Assembly: GCA_013399855.1 (NCBI GenBank)
Contig: VXAY01002474.1
Coordinates: 11,046 to 75,045 of the forward strand
Length of the DNA stretch: 64,000 bases
Origin: Oxyruncus cristatus
Taxonomy: Eukaryota > Chordata > Aves > Passeriformes > Cotingidae
Reading direction: 5' to 3'
In this document: in pieces, positions 1 through 12,500 of the stretch
Layout: each line of letters starts with the position of its first letter
Position numbering within the stretch: position 1 is the first letter of the stretch
Program-made: the position numbers and the translations under genes
The notes under the pieces: generated by a model
The model's database searches: none
Seen by the model: the letters and a program-made list of their open reading frames with translations, nothing else
Told to the model about the DNA's origin: nothing

Positions 1-389
1 TTTTTTTAAACTTCTGTCAAAGTTAAACTATAGAGCATTACAAGGAATCCTAGAAAATTTTTTAGGAGAACTTCTGAAAGCTATGTACTAAAACATTGAA
101 TATCCAAGGTAATACTACTTTAAGTCACAGTAGAAATATAATTACATTTCTTTGTAATGTATTCTGGTTTGCTTGGCATTCAGTCATAACGTGCTTTCCT
201 GCTTAGTCTCCTCTGTTAGTGTATTCTTATGAAATCTGTATTTTATTAACAGTTTACCATGTCTTTAAGTAAAAAGTTATATGCAGTAGCAGTGAAGATT
301 TTATGCAGACAGTTCATAGCTGTATGGGAGACTATTTGAATAATGTTTGCTACAATTTGTTTGTAACGTGTCAAATTCTTGTTATATAG

Positions 390-501
390 GAACAAGCAGT
401 GGTTCAAACAGTCCTACCTCAGACTCTGCATCTGTACAGAGAGCAGACACTAGCTTAAACAACTGTGAAGGTGCTGCTGGCAGCACATCTGAAAAAACAA
501 G
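390..501 (+). CDS. ZFAND5: ZFAND5 coding exon (Ser/Thr-rich linker, first part)
   Basis: The acceptor is tatatAG ending at 389 and the donor is GTAAAA from 502. The exon enters with two bases of a split glycine codon and encodes [19 protein letters not shown] and onward to SEKT, then two bases of a split arginine codon. This is the linker between the A20 and AN1 fingers and it matches the mammalian protein almost residue for residue. It is the most upstream ZFAND5 exon in the window. Confidence 0.94.
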
Positions 502-3500
502 GTAAAATTAAGGTATTAACTGTGAGGTTTGAATGAGCTGAGTGTTGAAGCTGCAAGTTGAAGACTTGCAGCAGTCCTGCCCTATCATAGTGAGTGTCTG
601 CAGAGGAAAAAGGACCTGTGATCTGATAGGGCTTTGAGATAATGTGTGTAAATGAAAAATTATTCAGATATTTTTCATGAAACAGTCAGAGACTTGCTGA
701 GCCACTTGGATCCTCACAAGTCCATGGGACCAGATGGGATCCACCCTAGGGTGCTGAGGGAGCTGGCAGAAGAGCTTGCCAAGCTGCTCTCCATCATTTA
801 CCAACAGTCCTGGCTCACTGGGGAGGTCCCAGATGACTGGAAGTTGGCAAATGTCACACCAATCCGCATAAAGGGCTGGAAGGAAGATCCGGGAAACTCC
901 AGGCCTGTCAGCCTGACCTCAGTGCCTGGCAAGGTTATGGAGCAGATCATCCTAAGTGCAATCAGACAGCACTTACAGGATGGACAAGGGATCAGACCCA
1001 GCCAGCACGGGTTTAGGAAGGGCAGGTCCTGTCTGACCAACCTGATCTCCTTCTACGATGGGGTGACCCACCTGGTGGATGAGAGGAAGGCTGTGGATGT
1101 GTCTATCTGGACTTCAGCAAAGCCTTTGACACCGTCTCCCACAGCATTCTCCTGAAAAAGCTGCAGCCCACGGCTTGGACAGGGGCACTCTGTGCTGGGT
1201 TAGGAACTGGCTGGAGGGCCGGGCCCAGAGAGTGGTGGTGAACGGGGCTGCATCCAGTTGGCGGCCGGTCACTAGTGGTGTCCCCCAGGGATCAGTGTTG
1301 GGCCCAGTTCTGTTTAATATATTTATTGATGATTTAGATGAAGGGATAGAGTGCACCATTAGTAAATTTGCAGATGACACCAAGCTGGGGGGGAGTGTTG
1401 ATCTGCTGGAAGGCAGGAGAGCTCTGCAGAGGGACCTGGACAGACTGGAGAGCTGGGCTGATTCCAACGGGATGAGGTTCAACAAGGCCAAGTGCCGGGT
1501 CCTGCACTTTGGCCACAACAACCCCCTGCAGCGCTACAGGCTGGGCACAGAGTGGCTGGAGAGCAGCCAGGCAGAAAGGGATCTGGGAGTTTGGATTGAC
1601 AGGAAGCTGAACATGAGCCAGCAGTGTGCCCAGGTGGCCAAGAAGGCCAATGGCATCCTGGCCTGGATCAGGAACAGTGTGGCCAGCAGGAACAGGGAGG
1701 TGATTCTGCCCCTGTACTCGGCGCTGGTGAGGCCACACCTGGAGTGCTGTGTCCAGTTCTGGGCCCCTCAGTTCAGGAGGGATATTGAGGTGCTGGAGCA
1801 GGTCCAGAGGAGAGCAACGAGGCTGGTGAAGGGACTTGAGCACAAGTCCTATGAGGAGAGGCTGAAGGAGCTGGGGTTGTTTAGCCTGGAGAAGAGAAGG
1901 CTCAGGGGAGACCTCATCACTCTCTAAAACTACCTGAGAGGAGGTTGTAGCCAGGTGGGGGTTGGTCTCTTCTCCCAGGCAACCAGCAGTAAGACAAGAG
2001 GGCATGGCCTTAAGCTGTGCCAGGGGAGGTTTAGGTTAGTTATCAGAAAGAAATTCTTTACAGAGAGAGTAATCAGCCATTGGAATGGGCTGCCCAGGAA
2101 ATTGGTGGATTCTCCATCCCTGGAGGTTTTCAAGATGAGGCTGGATGTGGCACTTAATGCCATAGTCTAGTAATCACGGTGGTGTTGGATCAAGGGTTGA
2201 ACTTGATGATCTCAGAGGTCCTTTCCAACCCGTCTGATTATATGATTCTATGATTTGGTGTTGTACTGCTTCAGTTAAAAGAATATTTTTTGTTTATCTG
2301 CTGAAACAGTTTGCTACAGGCTTACTTGTTTTCTTCTGTGGAAACTAAAAGAGAAAAAATACCTGTTTTGAAGATAGTAGAAGCACATGTCAGGAAAATA
2401 AATCAGTGGTAAATGAACCAGTTAATGTCCAGACTGGACAGTTTACGCTTTTAATATGAATGTAAAACTAATGTAAATTATGTGTTTCACTGTACTTAAA
2501 CAGAAACGTGCCTGTTGCCGCTTTGCCTGTAACACAGCAAATGACAGAAATGAGCATTTCAAGAGAGGAAGAATTAACACCCAAAACAGAGACTGAGCCA
2601 GGTACGTTCCCAGAATAACACTGGGTACAAGCAGTGACTTAACGCAAGGTGGAGGGTTTGTTTACTTTCTGAATAGCTGTCTCCTGTTGCGGTGATGGTC
2701 TTGAGGAACTGTGTTAAGGGTGCTTTTGAGTACTCTCTTCTCAGAATCGAGAAAAAGGACTAGTTCCAAAACAGAGCTTTAAGAAACATGTTCAATGTTA
2801 GTAAAAAAACTTGATGCCTGTGAGAGTGGTTTTGAATCCCGAACCTTTGTTTTTAAAAGTGAGGCATTATAAAACTGCATTTGGCCAAGGTGTTCAGTTT
2901 TGAAGTCAAACTATTGAGATTCTGTGTATTATCAAACAGTACAATTCTAGCTGACTCATGGTAGTCAAAATGGCTTTTTGCATTTGGAGAATGGTGCTTA
3001 ATAAATTCCATTCTACAGAGGAGTGAGGCTGTGGGGGAAGAGGAATATGTGGCTTAAAAAACATTAACAAAGCTGCTTAGGGTTCTTGAACTAATTGAGT
3101 AATCAGTAGATGGAATCAAAGCATTCCAGGAAAGTAGGATAGTTGCTGCTTTAATTGCTGTGTATTAATTGTCATTTAAGAGTTTTATTCTCATGCTGAA
3201 TTGTTATAGCTGTAGTAGTTAAACTTCAAAGTGTACACTGTTCCTTGGAGGGAGGGATAGCTTGCTAAACCACAACTGTTGATTAAGTTCATATCAGTAT
3301 GTTCAAATGGACATCTTAACACACTTTTGTACTTAAACATATCCACACTTTATTTAATTTAGCAATTCTGACACAGTTTTAAAGATTAAAAGTTGACGTT
3401 TAGTAGGAAGTCTGACTCAAGCTAAAGATAAAATCCATTTTTTCAGCTATGAAGTCAGTAACATGAAAATTGCAGCAGATGCTACTCAGCACTGTATTAG

Positions 3501-6500
3501 TAATTTTTATGTAGTTATGTCTTTGCCAACAAAGACTGCTCTGACACTTGATATTTAATTGCTCAGTACTTGTACAGAGGATTTTACCATTTGCGTAAGC
3601 CATGCTAAGTCAAGGTTCTGTGACATGAACAGTACGGTTATACAATATATTGGGTTTTTCATTATATATGGACTGAGGGGGTTTTTTTGTAATTATTAAA
3701 TTCTGGTAACTGATGCTGTCTGAAGATGCTTTCATTACGTAACTGAAAAATAATTAAGACTCTGCTACAGTATTCATTAACCCATTGTGCCTTGTTATGA
3801 AGTCCTACCTGAATGTGGTAAGAAGGAAATAGAAATACGTAAAATGGTAGTAGTGATGAAGTCACAGGTGACTTTAAATCTTAGAACTGCTGTCATTTTG
3901 CCAGTTGTAAAGGAAATCTCTGTTATTGTTGATATATAACCTGAAAAACAGGTAATATAATGTGAGTAAGCTGTATGATAGGGTCACATAGCACACTATT
4001 GATTAAAATGGGGGAGAAATCCAAAGCAGCTCAAGATACTTGTGTATTGTAATAAATAATCTCACAGGTTAAAACCAGTAAAAGCTGTGTAGAGTTTTTG
4101 GAAAAACTACCAAAGAACTTAACTGTCTCTAGAAAACACTTGAAGAACAAAACTACCTTCCTGGGAACATGTAAATTCATGAGGCAGCCTCACCTGTTCC
4201 AATGCCCAAGTTCACTTTTAAGTATTATGATTTGGCACAGGTCCTAGACAGCATAAGATAGTGTCCTTACATAGTATTCTTATGGTTTGTTGGACGTCTT
4301 AAATAAACAGTGTTGGTTGTATTCAATGATACATTGAATGTACCATTCATGTGTCGTGGGTTCATTCTGGACCGATTTTTCAAACTCTACACAATTGCTA
4401 TAAAGGTGAGAGAAGTTTTATACAGACAAAAGAGATTTGATGTGAGGGAATAAATTATTAAATTTATTATTAACAGGATAAAACTAAACAATAATATATA
4501 CAATAATTCTAACTAGGTTTTCTTATGAAGAAAATTCTATGTATGTACAAATTACCCCTCTTGCCTATATCAGTCCAGGAGGAGAAAAGTCTTTTCTTTA
4601 CCTTCAGGGTTTACAGTTCCTCTAAATTAAATTTGCAGCACTTGAAAGTTTTCTTCTATTGTCTCTAGGGTGACAGCTCTGATCAGTCGTAGCTGGAAAT
4701 CTCTCTCTCTTTCTCTCTGCTGCACATCGACCTCAGGACTGTCCCTGCTCCTCCCTGCTGGGCCAGGACCGGAGGCTGGGGGGTACTCGGGCCCTGTGAG
4801 GTCCTCCATGGACTGCAAGGGGACAACTTGCTGCACCAGGGTCTTCACCACTGTCACAGGGGATAATGGCATCGAGTCCATCCCCTGTTTCTTGTGGGGT
4901 CCCTTCTCACGGGAGACAGCCTTGGATGAGCTTCTCCAGCGTGAGTCTACCCTCGGACAACAGTTCTTCCATCCTCTGCTGTCCTTTAGGGTCACAAATG
5001 AATTACACCAGCATAAATCCCTCACTGGGATCACAAGTCCTACTCAGGACACTTGCTCCAGCATAGGTGTCTCTCTCTTAGGGCCACAGGTCTCCAGCAA
5101 GACTCTGTTTCATCTTAGGCCTCCCACAGAGTTCCAGCTTCCTCCATGCACTTCTCTGCTCTGGCACAAGCTCCTTCATGAGCTGCAGGAGGGTCTCCTC
5201 ACTCCAAATAATCTTCCACAGGTGGCAGGGGTTTTTAAGTCTTTTCCCCTGCTGGAGGGGGACAGGGGCCCCTCCCCCAGGCCTCTCCTCCCCTGCTCCT
5301 GCTACACTGACCTTGGTGGCTACATTGTTATGTCTTGTTCTCCTCCAGGCTGGAATTTCTTCTGCCCCACTGGCTTCTCTTCCGTTTTCTAAAATATGTC
5401 ATTCACAGAGGCGTTACTAAAACTTGTGATTGGCTTTGTTCCGGAAATCTACCTGGAACTAACCACCTTCTGCCCCAGGTGGGGGCTGGTAAACCCAGGA
5501 CAACCTGTGTCTTGCAGGCAAGAGAAGCTGGCCTAGACTTTTATACAAAATTCCTGTTGTGTCTGCACTAGGCACATTTTTTTATTTTCCTTTTTTCAGT
5601 AGCATCTATTATGTGTTGGTCTCTTCTCTCAAGGACAAACTGAAACAATAGTAATTAATTCGCATCATCTCATAATAGCAAAGTTAATGCTTCCTGTGAA
5701 GTGTAATTCTCAGCTAATGCTGCAGTCATGGAGTAGTTAATGTATCACAGGCTGGCTGTAAGTATAGTCTGACCCTAGCAACAATTTTATTACCAGGTAA
5801 TAACAGATCAATGACTGTATCTTCAACCATATGAAGTCACATCCTCTTCTGCTAGATTTTCATTAGCAAATGAAATTTTTTGTTTCCCTTACAAGCCAGA
5901 AAGTTCAAAATAGAATTACATCTGGTCAATTAATTTTTCTAGTAGTCTGTAGCATAAAATTATACTTGTTTGCTTTTGGAATTGAAACAACAGATTATAG
6001 AAGGTAGAGAAATTGAGAAAAAATTAAACAGTGAAGCTTAACAAGTTAGTTTTTCTTTAATTTTTGGGGGAGAGTCAAATTTTTTTCTTCTTTGTGCAGG
6101 TTGAGGTTACAACGTGGATTCATTGGTAACAAATATGGTGCTGAGACAATTAGTTGTATCTTAACATTTGAAGAAAGACATGATAGATAGTTGGTTAACT
6201 TAGTTGCTCAACTTATTTGGTCACTTGGTTGTAATTTGCTCGTCTAAGGTGCTCTGTGTTCACGTAACTAACTTCTTAATTCAACTTGCTTTGTTGCAGT
6301 TTTTGTAACTGAACAGTGGCATGTGTTTAGTGCAGTTGTATCTGAATTTCTCATGTCCAAGAAACTTTATGTTCAAACTCATAATGGATGCTATTTACAA
6401 CACAGATTTTGCAGGATTGTGATAACCTTTTACACTTCATAAGGATTGAATTTGAACCGTATTGATCAAAGTCATACTATGCCCAAAGTATTCTAGAAAT

Positions 6501-9500
6501 ATGATTCACAGTTGCTTTTTTTGCACTGCTGAGTTGTAGGAATTAAATGGAAAACATAGTGAACTCTATTCTATTCCATGGGTGTCAGAGCAATATATCT
6601 ACCAAGTTGGTGAGGCATAGTAGAACCCTTTCTTAAGGAACTTGTTTTGCTTGTTTTAACAGGTATTTAAATGGAAATAATTTAACTCTCTTTTACACAT
6701 TTAATAGTAACCACTAAAAATAATGGTTTTGAAAACAAGTAGGTTTAAAAAATTGTATTGTTTCAACTCACAGCATATTATCTTGCTCAATGAACAGCCT
6801 CTAGTCAGATCTGTCAGTGTTTCCAGACACAGTTATCAGCATGTGTATCAGAGACTCAAGGATCTGGTGTTTTCTGTGGGGTGTTTTTGTTATTATTTCA
6901 GGAGGTTTTGGTTGGCTTTTTTTTAAGGCAATAATAGCTCTTTTTTTAGGAAGTAGTGTGATAAGCTATTGTTTGTAAACCCACAGCTGCAAAGTAATAT
7001 TGCTTACAAAAAAAAGTAAACCAGAAAATAAACTGATAATGGTATTGTGTAAATTACATATTTTAAAAATACCCAAATACTGTTAGCTTCCATCTGTGCT
7101 GTAATTTACCCTTCCATTTCCTGAATTCAGCAGTAGCAGTGTTAGAAGACAGTGGGCAGTGGTTGGTTGGCACACCTTTTGACTTCCTACCAAGCCATTA
7201 TGGTTAGACCTGTTTTAGAGTTGCCCTTCATTCAGGTTGTAGGTAGAGCCAGTGTGTTACATCTGTGATGTGTACAGTGTGTTGCAGGTATTATTGTCAG
7301 TAAGATATAAGTAAGGTAGCTTATGAGATATTGTAGGCTCAGGATGGTTAAATACATGACATACCTTAGATCTTGTAATTCTGTTTCATTTTCACACATG
7401 GCTGTCTGTAGTAATTGAGGTGTGTTGCTATATGCAGACAGTACCGTTGTGGCTGTTGGTAATATTGTCTGATATGATAACTCAGTATTGTGCTGAAAAT
7501 GATTAGGTTTCCTTTAATTTAACAACAATTACAACATTGGCGTGTTATCAGCATTATTCTCATACTGAATCCAAAGTGCACTGTACCAGCTGCTGAGAAG
7601 AAAATTAACTCTATCCCAGCAGAAACCAAGACAGTTGTGTTACTATGTAATGTAAGAATTGCACTACCTCAAGTTCAACTTTCAACTCCGAAACTGCAGA
7701 AGTGCATCCAATGTGTTTGGCTGACTTCTCACTTAACCTGTTCTCTTTCTTGTTTTATTTTTTTTCATTTCTTCAGTTGTGGAGTTGGACTTGTCCCCAA
7801 GTCACAGTGCTTAAATAATGATAAATGCTCAAATCAGGGGTTTTTTTCTATGCTTTCCAGAGTTTGTGCTACTGGTATGCTTGCAGTTTAAGCTGTTGGG
7901 ATCTTACTTTGGTGAATTTTTCTTTTGTCTGAGAAGCTTCTGAAAACTTACTGCTGTTACTTTGGCGGTAGCTCTTTCTGGTCTCTTCTGATATGGGAAG
8001 AGTTAGAAAATAATACTGGTTTATTTTCACCATGTTTTGTTCTGCTGGAACATTGGATTCATTCTTTCCCAGTGGGAAATCTCAGGGGGAAAATACCTGT
8101 AATTGGCATCCTTTTTTGAAGCAACCATATTGTTTTATTTAAGGAAAACGACTGACAGCTTTCAACATCCTTTTCTAAGAGTGGTTTTTAATTTTAGTGG
8201 CATTCCCACAAAGTCACTGTGGCTTAATAATTTAGGATTTGAGAAGAGCTTTGTTCTCCAGTTTGTAGTACCTTTCTGCATGTAGACTGAGTAGCTGTTA
8301 GGCTTATATGTGTGACAGAGTTCTTCCATCAGTGGCCTTGCTGCTCCCCTTGTAAAGATACATCTTACTTTCAGACAACATATGAAGGAAATTGTCCCAA
8401 GTTCTTGACAAAGTGGAGTTTTATCAGGCATCTCTCCCAATACTAGGATTATGTTAATTTTTATCATCAATCTGCTAGGATAATAGTCTTCCTTGGGCAT
8501 GATGGTAATGTATTGTATAGTGCCTACAAATAATAATTTAAAACCAAAATACTAGTTAATAAAAACCTGCGGAGTTCTGAAAATCTGTTGCTCCTAGTTT
8601 TTTGGCACTGTAATAGGAGAACTGATCTGATAAAATTCAATTGAAGTAAACCTTATGAGGTCTTGAGCCAGAGGTTGGGAAGGGAAATGACCAAGGTGAT
8701 GGAGAGGGGTACACAGAACCATGGAATGGGTTGAGTTGAAAGGGGCTGTGTAAAGATCATCTAGTTCCAACCCCCCTCTTCCTGTGCCTCACTACTTGGA
8801 CTTAAGAATTTCTACCCAACATCTAATCTAATTCTCTCCTCTTGTAGTTGAAAAACATTTCCCTTTGTCCTGTCACTGTCTGCCTGTGTGTCAAGTATCT
8901 GTCTCTCTGTTTTATAAGCCATCTAAGGATTGGAAGGCTTCATTGTGGTCTTCCCAGAACCTTCTCATCTCCATACTGAACAGTGCCAGCTCTCAACCTG
9001 TCTTCATCAGAGAGGCGCTTCAGTCCCCTCATCATCTTTGTGGCCCTCCTGAACTTGCTCCAACAGATTCACATCTTCCCTATGCTAAGCACCCTCAAGC
9101 TGGATGCAGCACTCCAGGTGGGGTCTGATGAGAGCAGACTACTATATGGACAGAATCCCCTCCCTTGTCCTGCTGGCCACTCCTGTTATGATGCAGCCCA
9201 GGATGCAGTTGACCTTCTGGGCTGCCAGCACATGTCCAGCTTTTCATCCATAACAACCTGCAAGTCCTTCTCTGCAGAACTGCTGACAGTGACACACTCT
9301 GTGTGTCCTCGTGTCTCCAGTGCCGCAACCGAGGTGCAGCACTTTGCACTTGGGCTTGTTGAACTTCATGCTGTTCTCATGGGCCCAGTTCTGAAGGTTA
9401 TCCAGGTCTCCCTGAATGGCATCCCGTCCTTTTGTTGTGTCAGCTGCACTGCTCAGCTTCATGTCATCTTCAGATGTGCTGAGGGTGCACTCGGTCCCAC

Positions 9501-12500
9501 TATCCCAAGACAGAGCCCTGAGGGACAGTACTCATCACCAGCCTCTGCCTGGACACAGAGGCATTGACCACACTGCTCTGGCCTCATCCAGTCATAAGTC
9601 AATCCCTTAGCCACCACACAGTCTGTCCTTCAAATCCCTGTTCCTCCAGTTTGGAGATAAGGATGAGAAAGTGCATGTGTGCCAACAGAAGCTCTGGTAA
9701 AGTGAAAGAAACTCTTTTTGCGGTGAGGAGTTTGCTTCATGTGAACACAGTTACTGAGAGAGCAGGTCTACAGATACCAGTAACAACTACTTTTCCAGCT
9801 TTCAGTATTTTGCAACTACCCATTCCATGGTGATGATGCAGAAATCATTTAGAGCAATTTGATTAACACACTGATTTCTGGCATGAAATTATTTTAATGT
9901 ATTGAGGACTGGAATTGTACTTCCCCAGTTGGATTTGGCATCTATGTTAAAGGAAGCCTTTTGTGAAAAGCAGTTGTAACAACAGTGGTTTAGTGACTTA
10001 AATGATCTCCTGATGTCATGGCAAAACAACTATAATCTTCAATATTTTTCATCTAAGCTACAGGTTGATAAGGGAGTTTTGTTCTGAGCTTCAAGTAAGG
10101 GGCAGGGTAGGCAGCTTTGCTTCTGTCCAGGCCATTACTCAAAAGCACATTTATGAACATTTTACACTACAAAATTAATCATCAGACTTTAATCTGCTGG
10201 TGTAAATGAACAGGAGAATCCTTTATTTATGGAGAGTAATAACTAGACACTTTAATTTGGACTTATGGGGCTATGTGCCCTCTTGTCTTGGGACCTTTTA
10301 GTGACCATTACTGCATGTTATGTACTGCTTTTCCCTCTTGGAAGATGTTTTAGTTCTGGGGGAAGGATTCTGTTCAGCAACCTGTGCCACTGCAGTTATA
10401 ATCACTTTCATCACTTCACAGTTTGTAGTTTGCCAGTTATCACAGTTTTTTGATGCAAAGAAGAAAGTATACCTGTAATAGTTGGTAACATTTTCCCCTA
10501 GATGGATTTGTTCTCAGTGTCTTTGCTTTGCGGTAGAGTGATCTACTAGTATGTCGCTTTGACTTGGTAATTCCTGGGAAGTTGTTGTTTCCATTTTTCC
10601 TTCCTTCCTGACGTGTTAGACAGTGATATAAATTGTTCCTCTTCTCATTTTTGTCTTAAGTGTATGTTGTGAGTGACTGTCATCGTTTATTTGACCATTC
10701 TGCATTTTCTTTTGAATATGATTGAAACAGCACGCATACTCCCAGGCCTGAAACTTTTAAGTTGCTTCTGGTGCAGATGAGGCTTTCCCTTAGCTAACTA
10801 CACACTGAATTGCGAAGTGTGTTTCTGATTCCTCCTTTTCATCTGGCATGGCTTACAATTAGCATTTCACTCTTAAAACAAACTAGCAATAACAAATCTA
10901 AAAGGATTCGACCATGCTTTTTTGGAAAGTGTTTAGTCTTTTTATCATTTTAAGGCCATAGTTGGTGGCTGTTAGCCAAGATGCATAGTATCCAACAGGT
11001 ATACTCTGTGATATTGCTGGTTGTTAACCCAGTTTTTGGTAACAGGCTCTCCTGTAGATAGACTGGTGCTGAATACTGCTTTTCTTGGGATTTAAAGACA
11101 AGTTCAGGGAATCATATTTGTTCATCTAGAAAATGGTAATCAAGACATGTTGTTTTCTTGGGGGAAAAAAATCAGCAGAAGTAACAACAGGAGTAATGAT
11201 TGTAGTACTAGGACTGTGATGTTTTTCTTATCCTTTGTATTTGGCAAAATAGCAGTAACACTGAACTTCCCAAATTTTTTATAAAAAAGATCCATGTGGT
11301 GTGACAAAAAATCAAGGCTGGAAATGGCCTTGGTTGTTCATTAAGACTGTTGCTGCTGTAATGTGTAAGTAAACTATGAGAAAATAATAGCAACCACTTG
11401 TTTTACTGCATGAAATTTTTTTGTGATGAGCACTGAAGGTTCCCTGTTACTTCTCAGAGCTTGTCACTTTTAAATCTTGCTCTGATTATGAAGTTGTCTT
11501 GTCTGGGACCTTTCTTGCTCTACAATGAATTGTGAAGCTTTCCTTGTGTTAGTGGTAATAGTGAGCTGATTTTCGGAATACCTATGAATGGTAATGCAAA
11601 CACACTTCTAAAAAAAGTACTGATCCAAAAGAATCTCAACTAACAAACCATATTTGTCTGTATAAAGTTAATTACAAATAAGTCCTTAAGGCTTATGTGC
11701 TCCATTTATTCTGGAATGCATTTTGTAGTTTATTGTGTTCCAGAAGACTAGATGTTATCAAATAGCTGGGAGTGGTCAGCAAACTTGAACCAGGAGCAGG
11801 TATTAAAGTCGTGTACAAATGCACCTTTTTCAGCTTCCTTGATTCCAGTTTAGATATAAAGAGGGTAATGAATAAAAAAAATTCTGGAAAAAAAATACTT
11901 TTTTAAATAAAATAAACAGATTCACAGAAGGACACATTTTTTTATTCTTCAGAGAACTTCAGTAAAGTTTGACTCAAGTTTGCTTAAAGACGTTCATAAA
12001 AGAGGCAGTTGAAAAATTACGTATTTTGACTATACCTGCTTTACAATGAAACTGAATAAAGAACAAAAATACAGATATTTGATCAAATCTGCACTTTGTT
12101 ATTTAAATAAGGGCTCTTTTGAAGTATGTGATTTTTAGCTGTGTTCTGGATCTGTCACAGAATTAGTGGCTTGCTAGCTGCTGTCTTGATGAACTGTTTT
12201 AGATACCTGACTTTGCAAGAGTAGTGGCAGAATAACCCAGTACTGTGGTAGTAACATATTACTGAATTTCATTTGTTTCTAAAATATGTTTCTATTAGTT
12301 ATACTTTCCAGGTATTCCTCTCTTCAGCAACTTCAGCTGTGACAATATTGTTAGTTTTAGATTAAATGTTAAATGTGTACATGGAATTTCTGGAAGGAAT
12401 TTTCAAGCCTGTATAGGTGTAATGAATAAGTGCTTCGTATTTTTTAGCTGATGGAAGTGTTGGGGAAAATCTGATTGTCTTGAGTAGAGCCAGAAGGGGT

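Noticed and set aside
1334..2005. 223-codon minus-strand frame
   Set aside because: It is antisense to the CR1 reverse transcriptase at 660-2257.
4670..5392. 240-codon plus-strand frame in the 4352-5502 LTR
   Set aside because: It lies antisense to the LTR as oriented by CCAAT and AATAAA, and stays open together with the sense frame because of base composition. It is not a host gene.
8983..9567. 194-codon plus-strand frame
   Set aside because: It is the complement of a CR1 reverse transcriptase fragment and not a gene.
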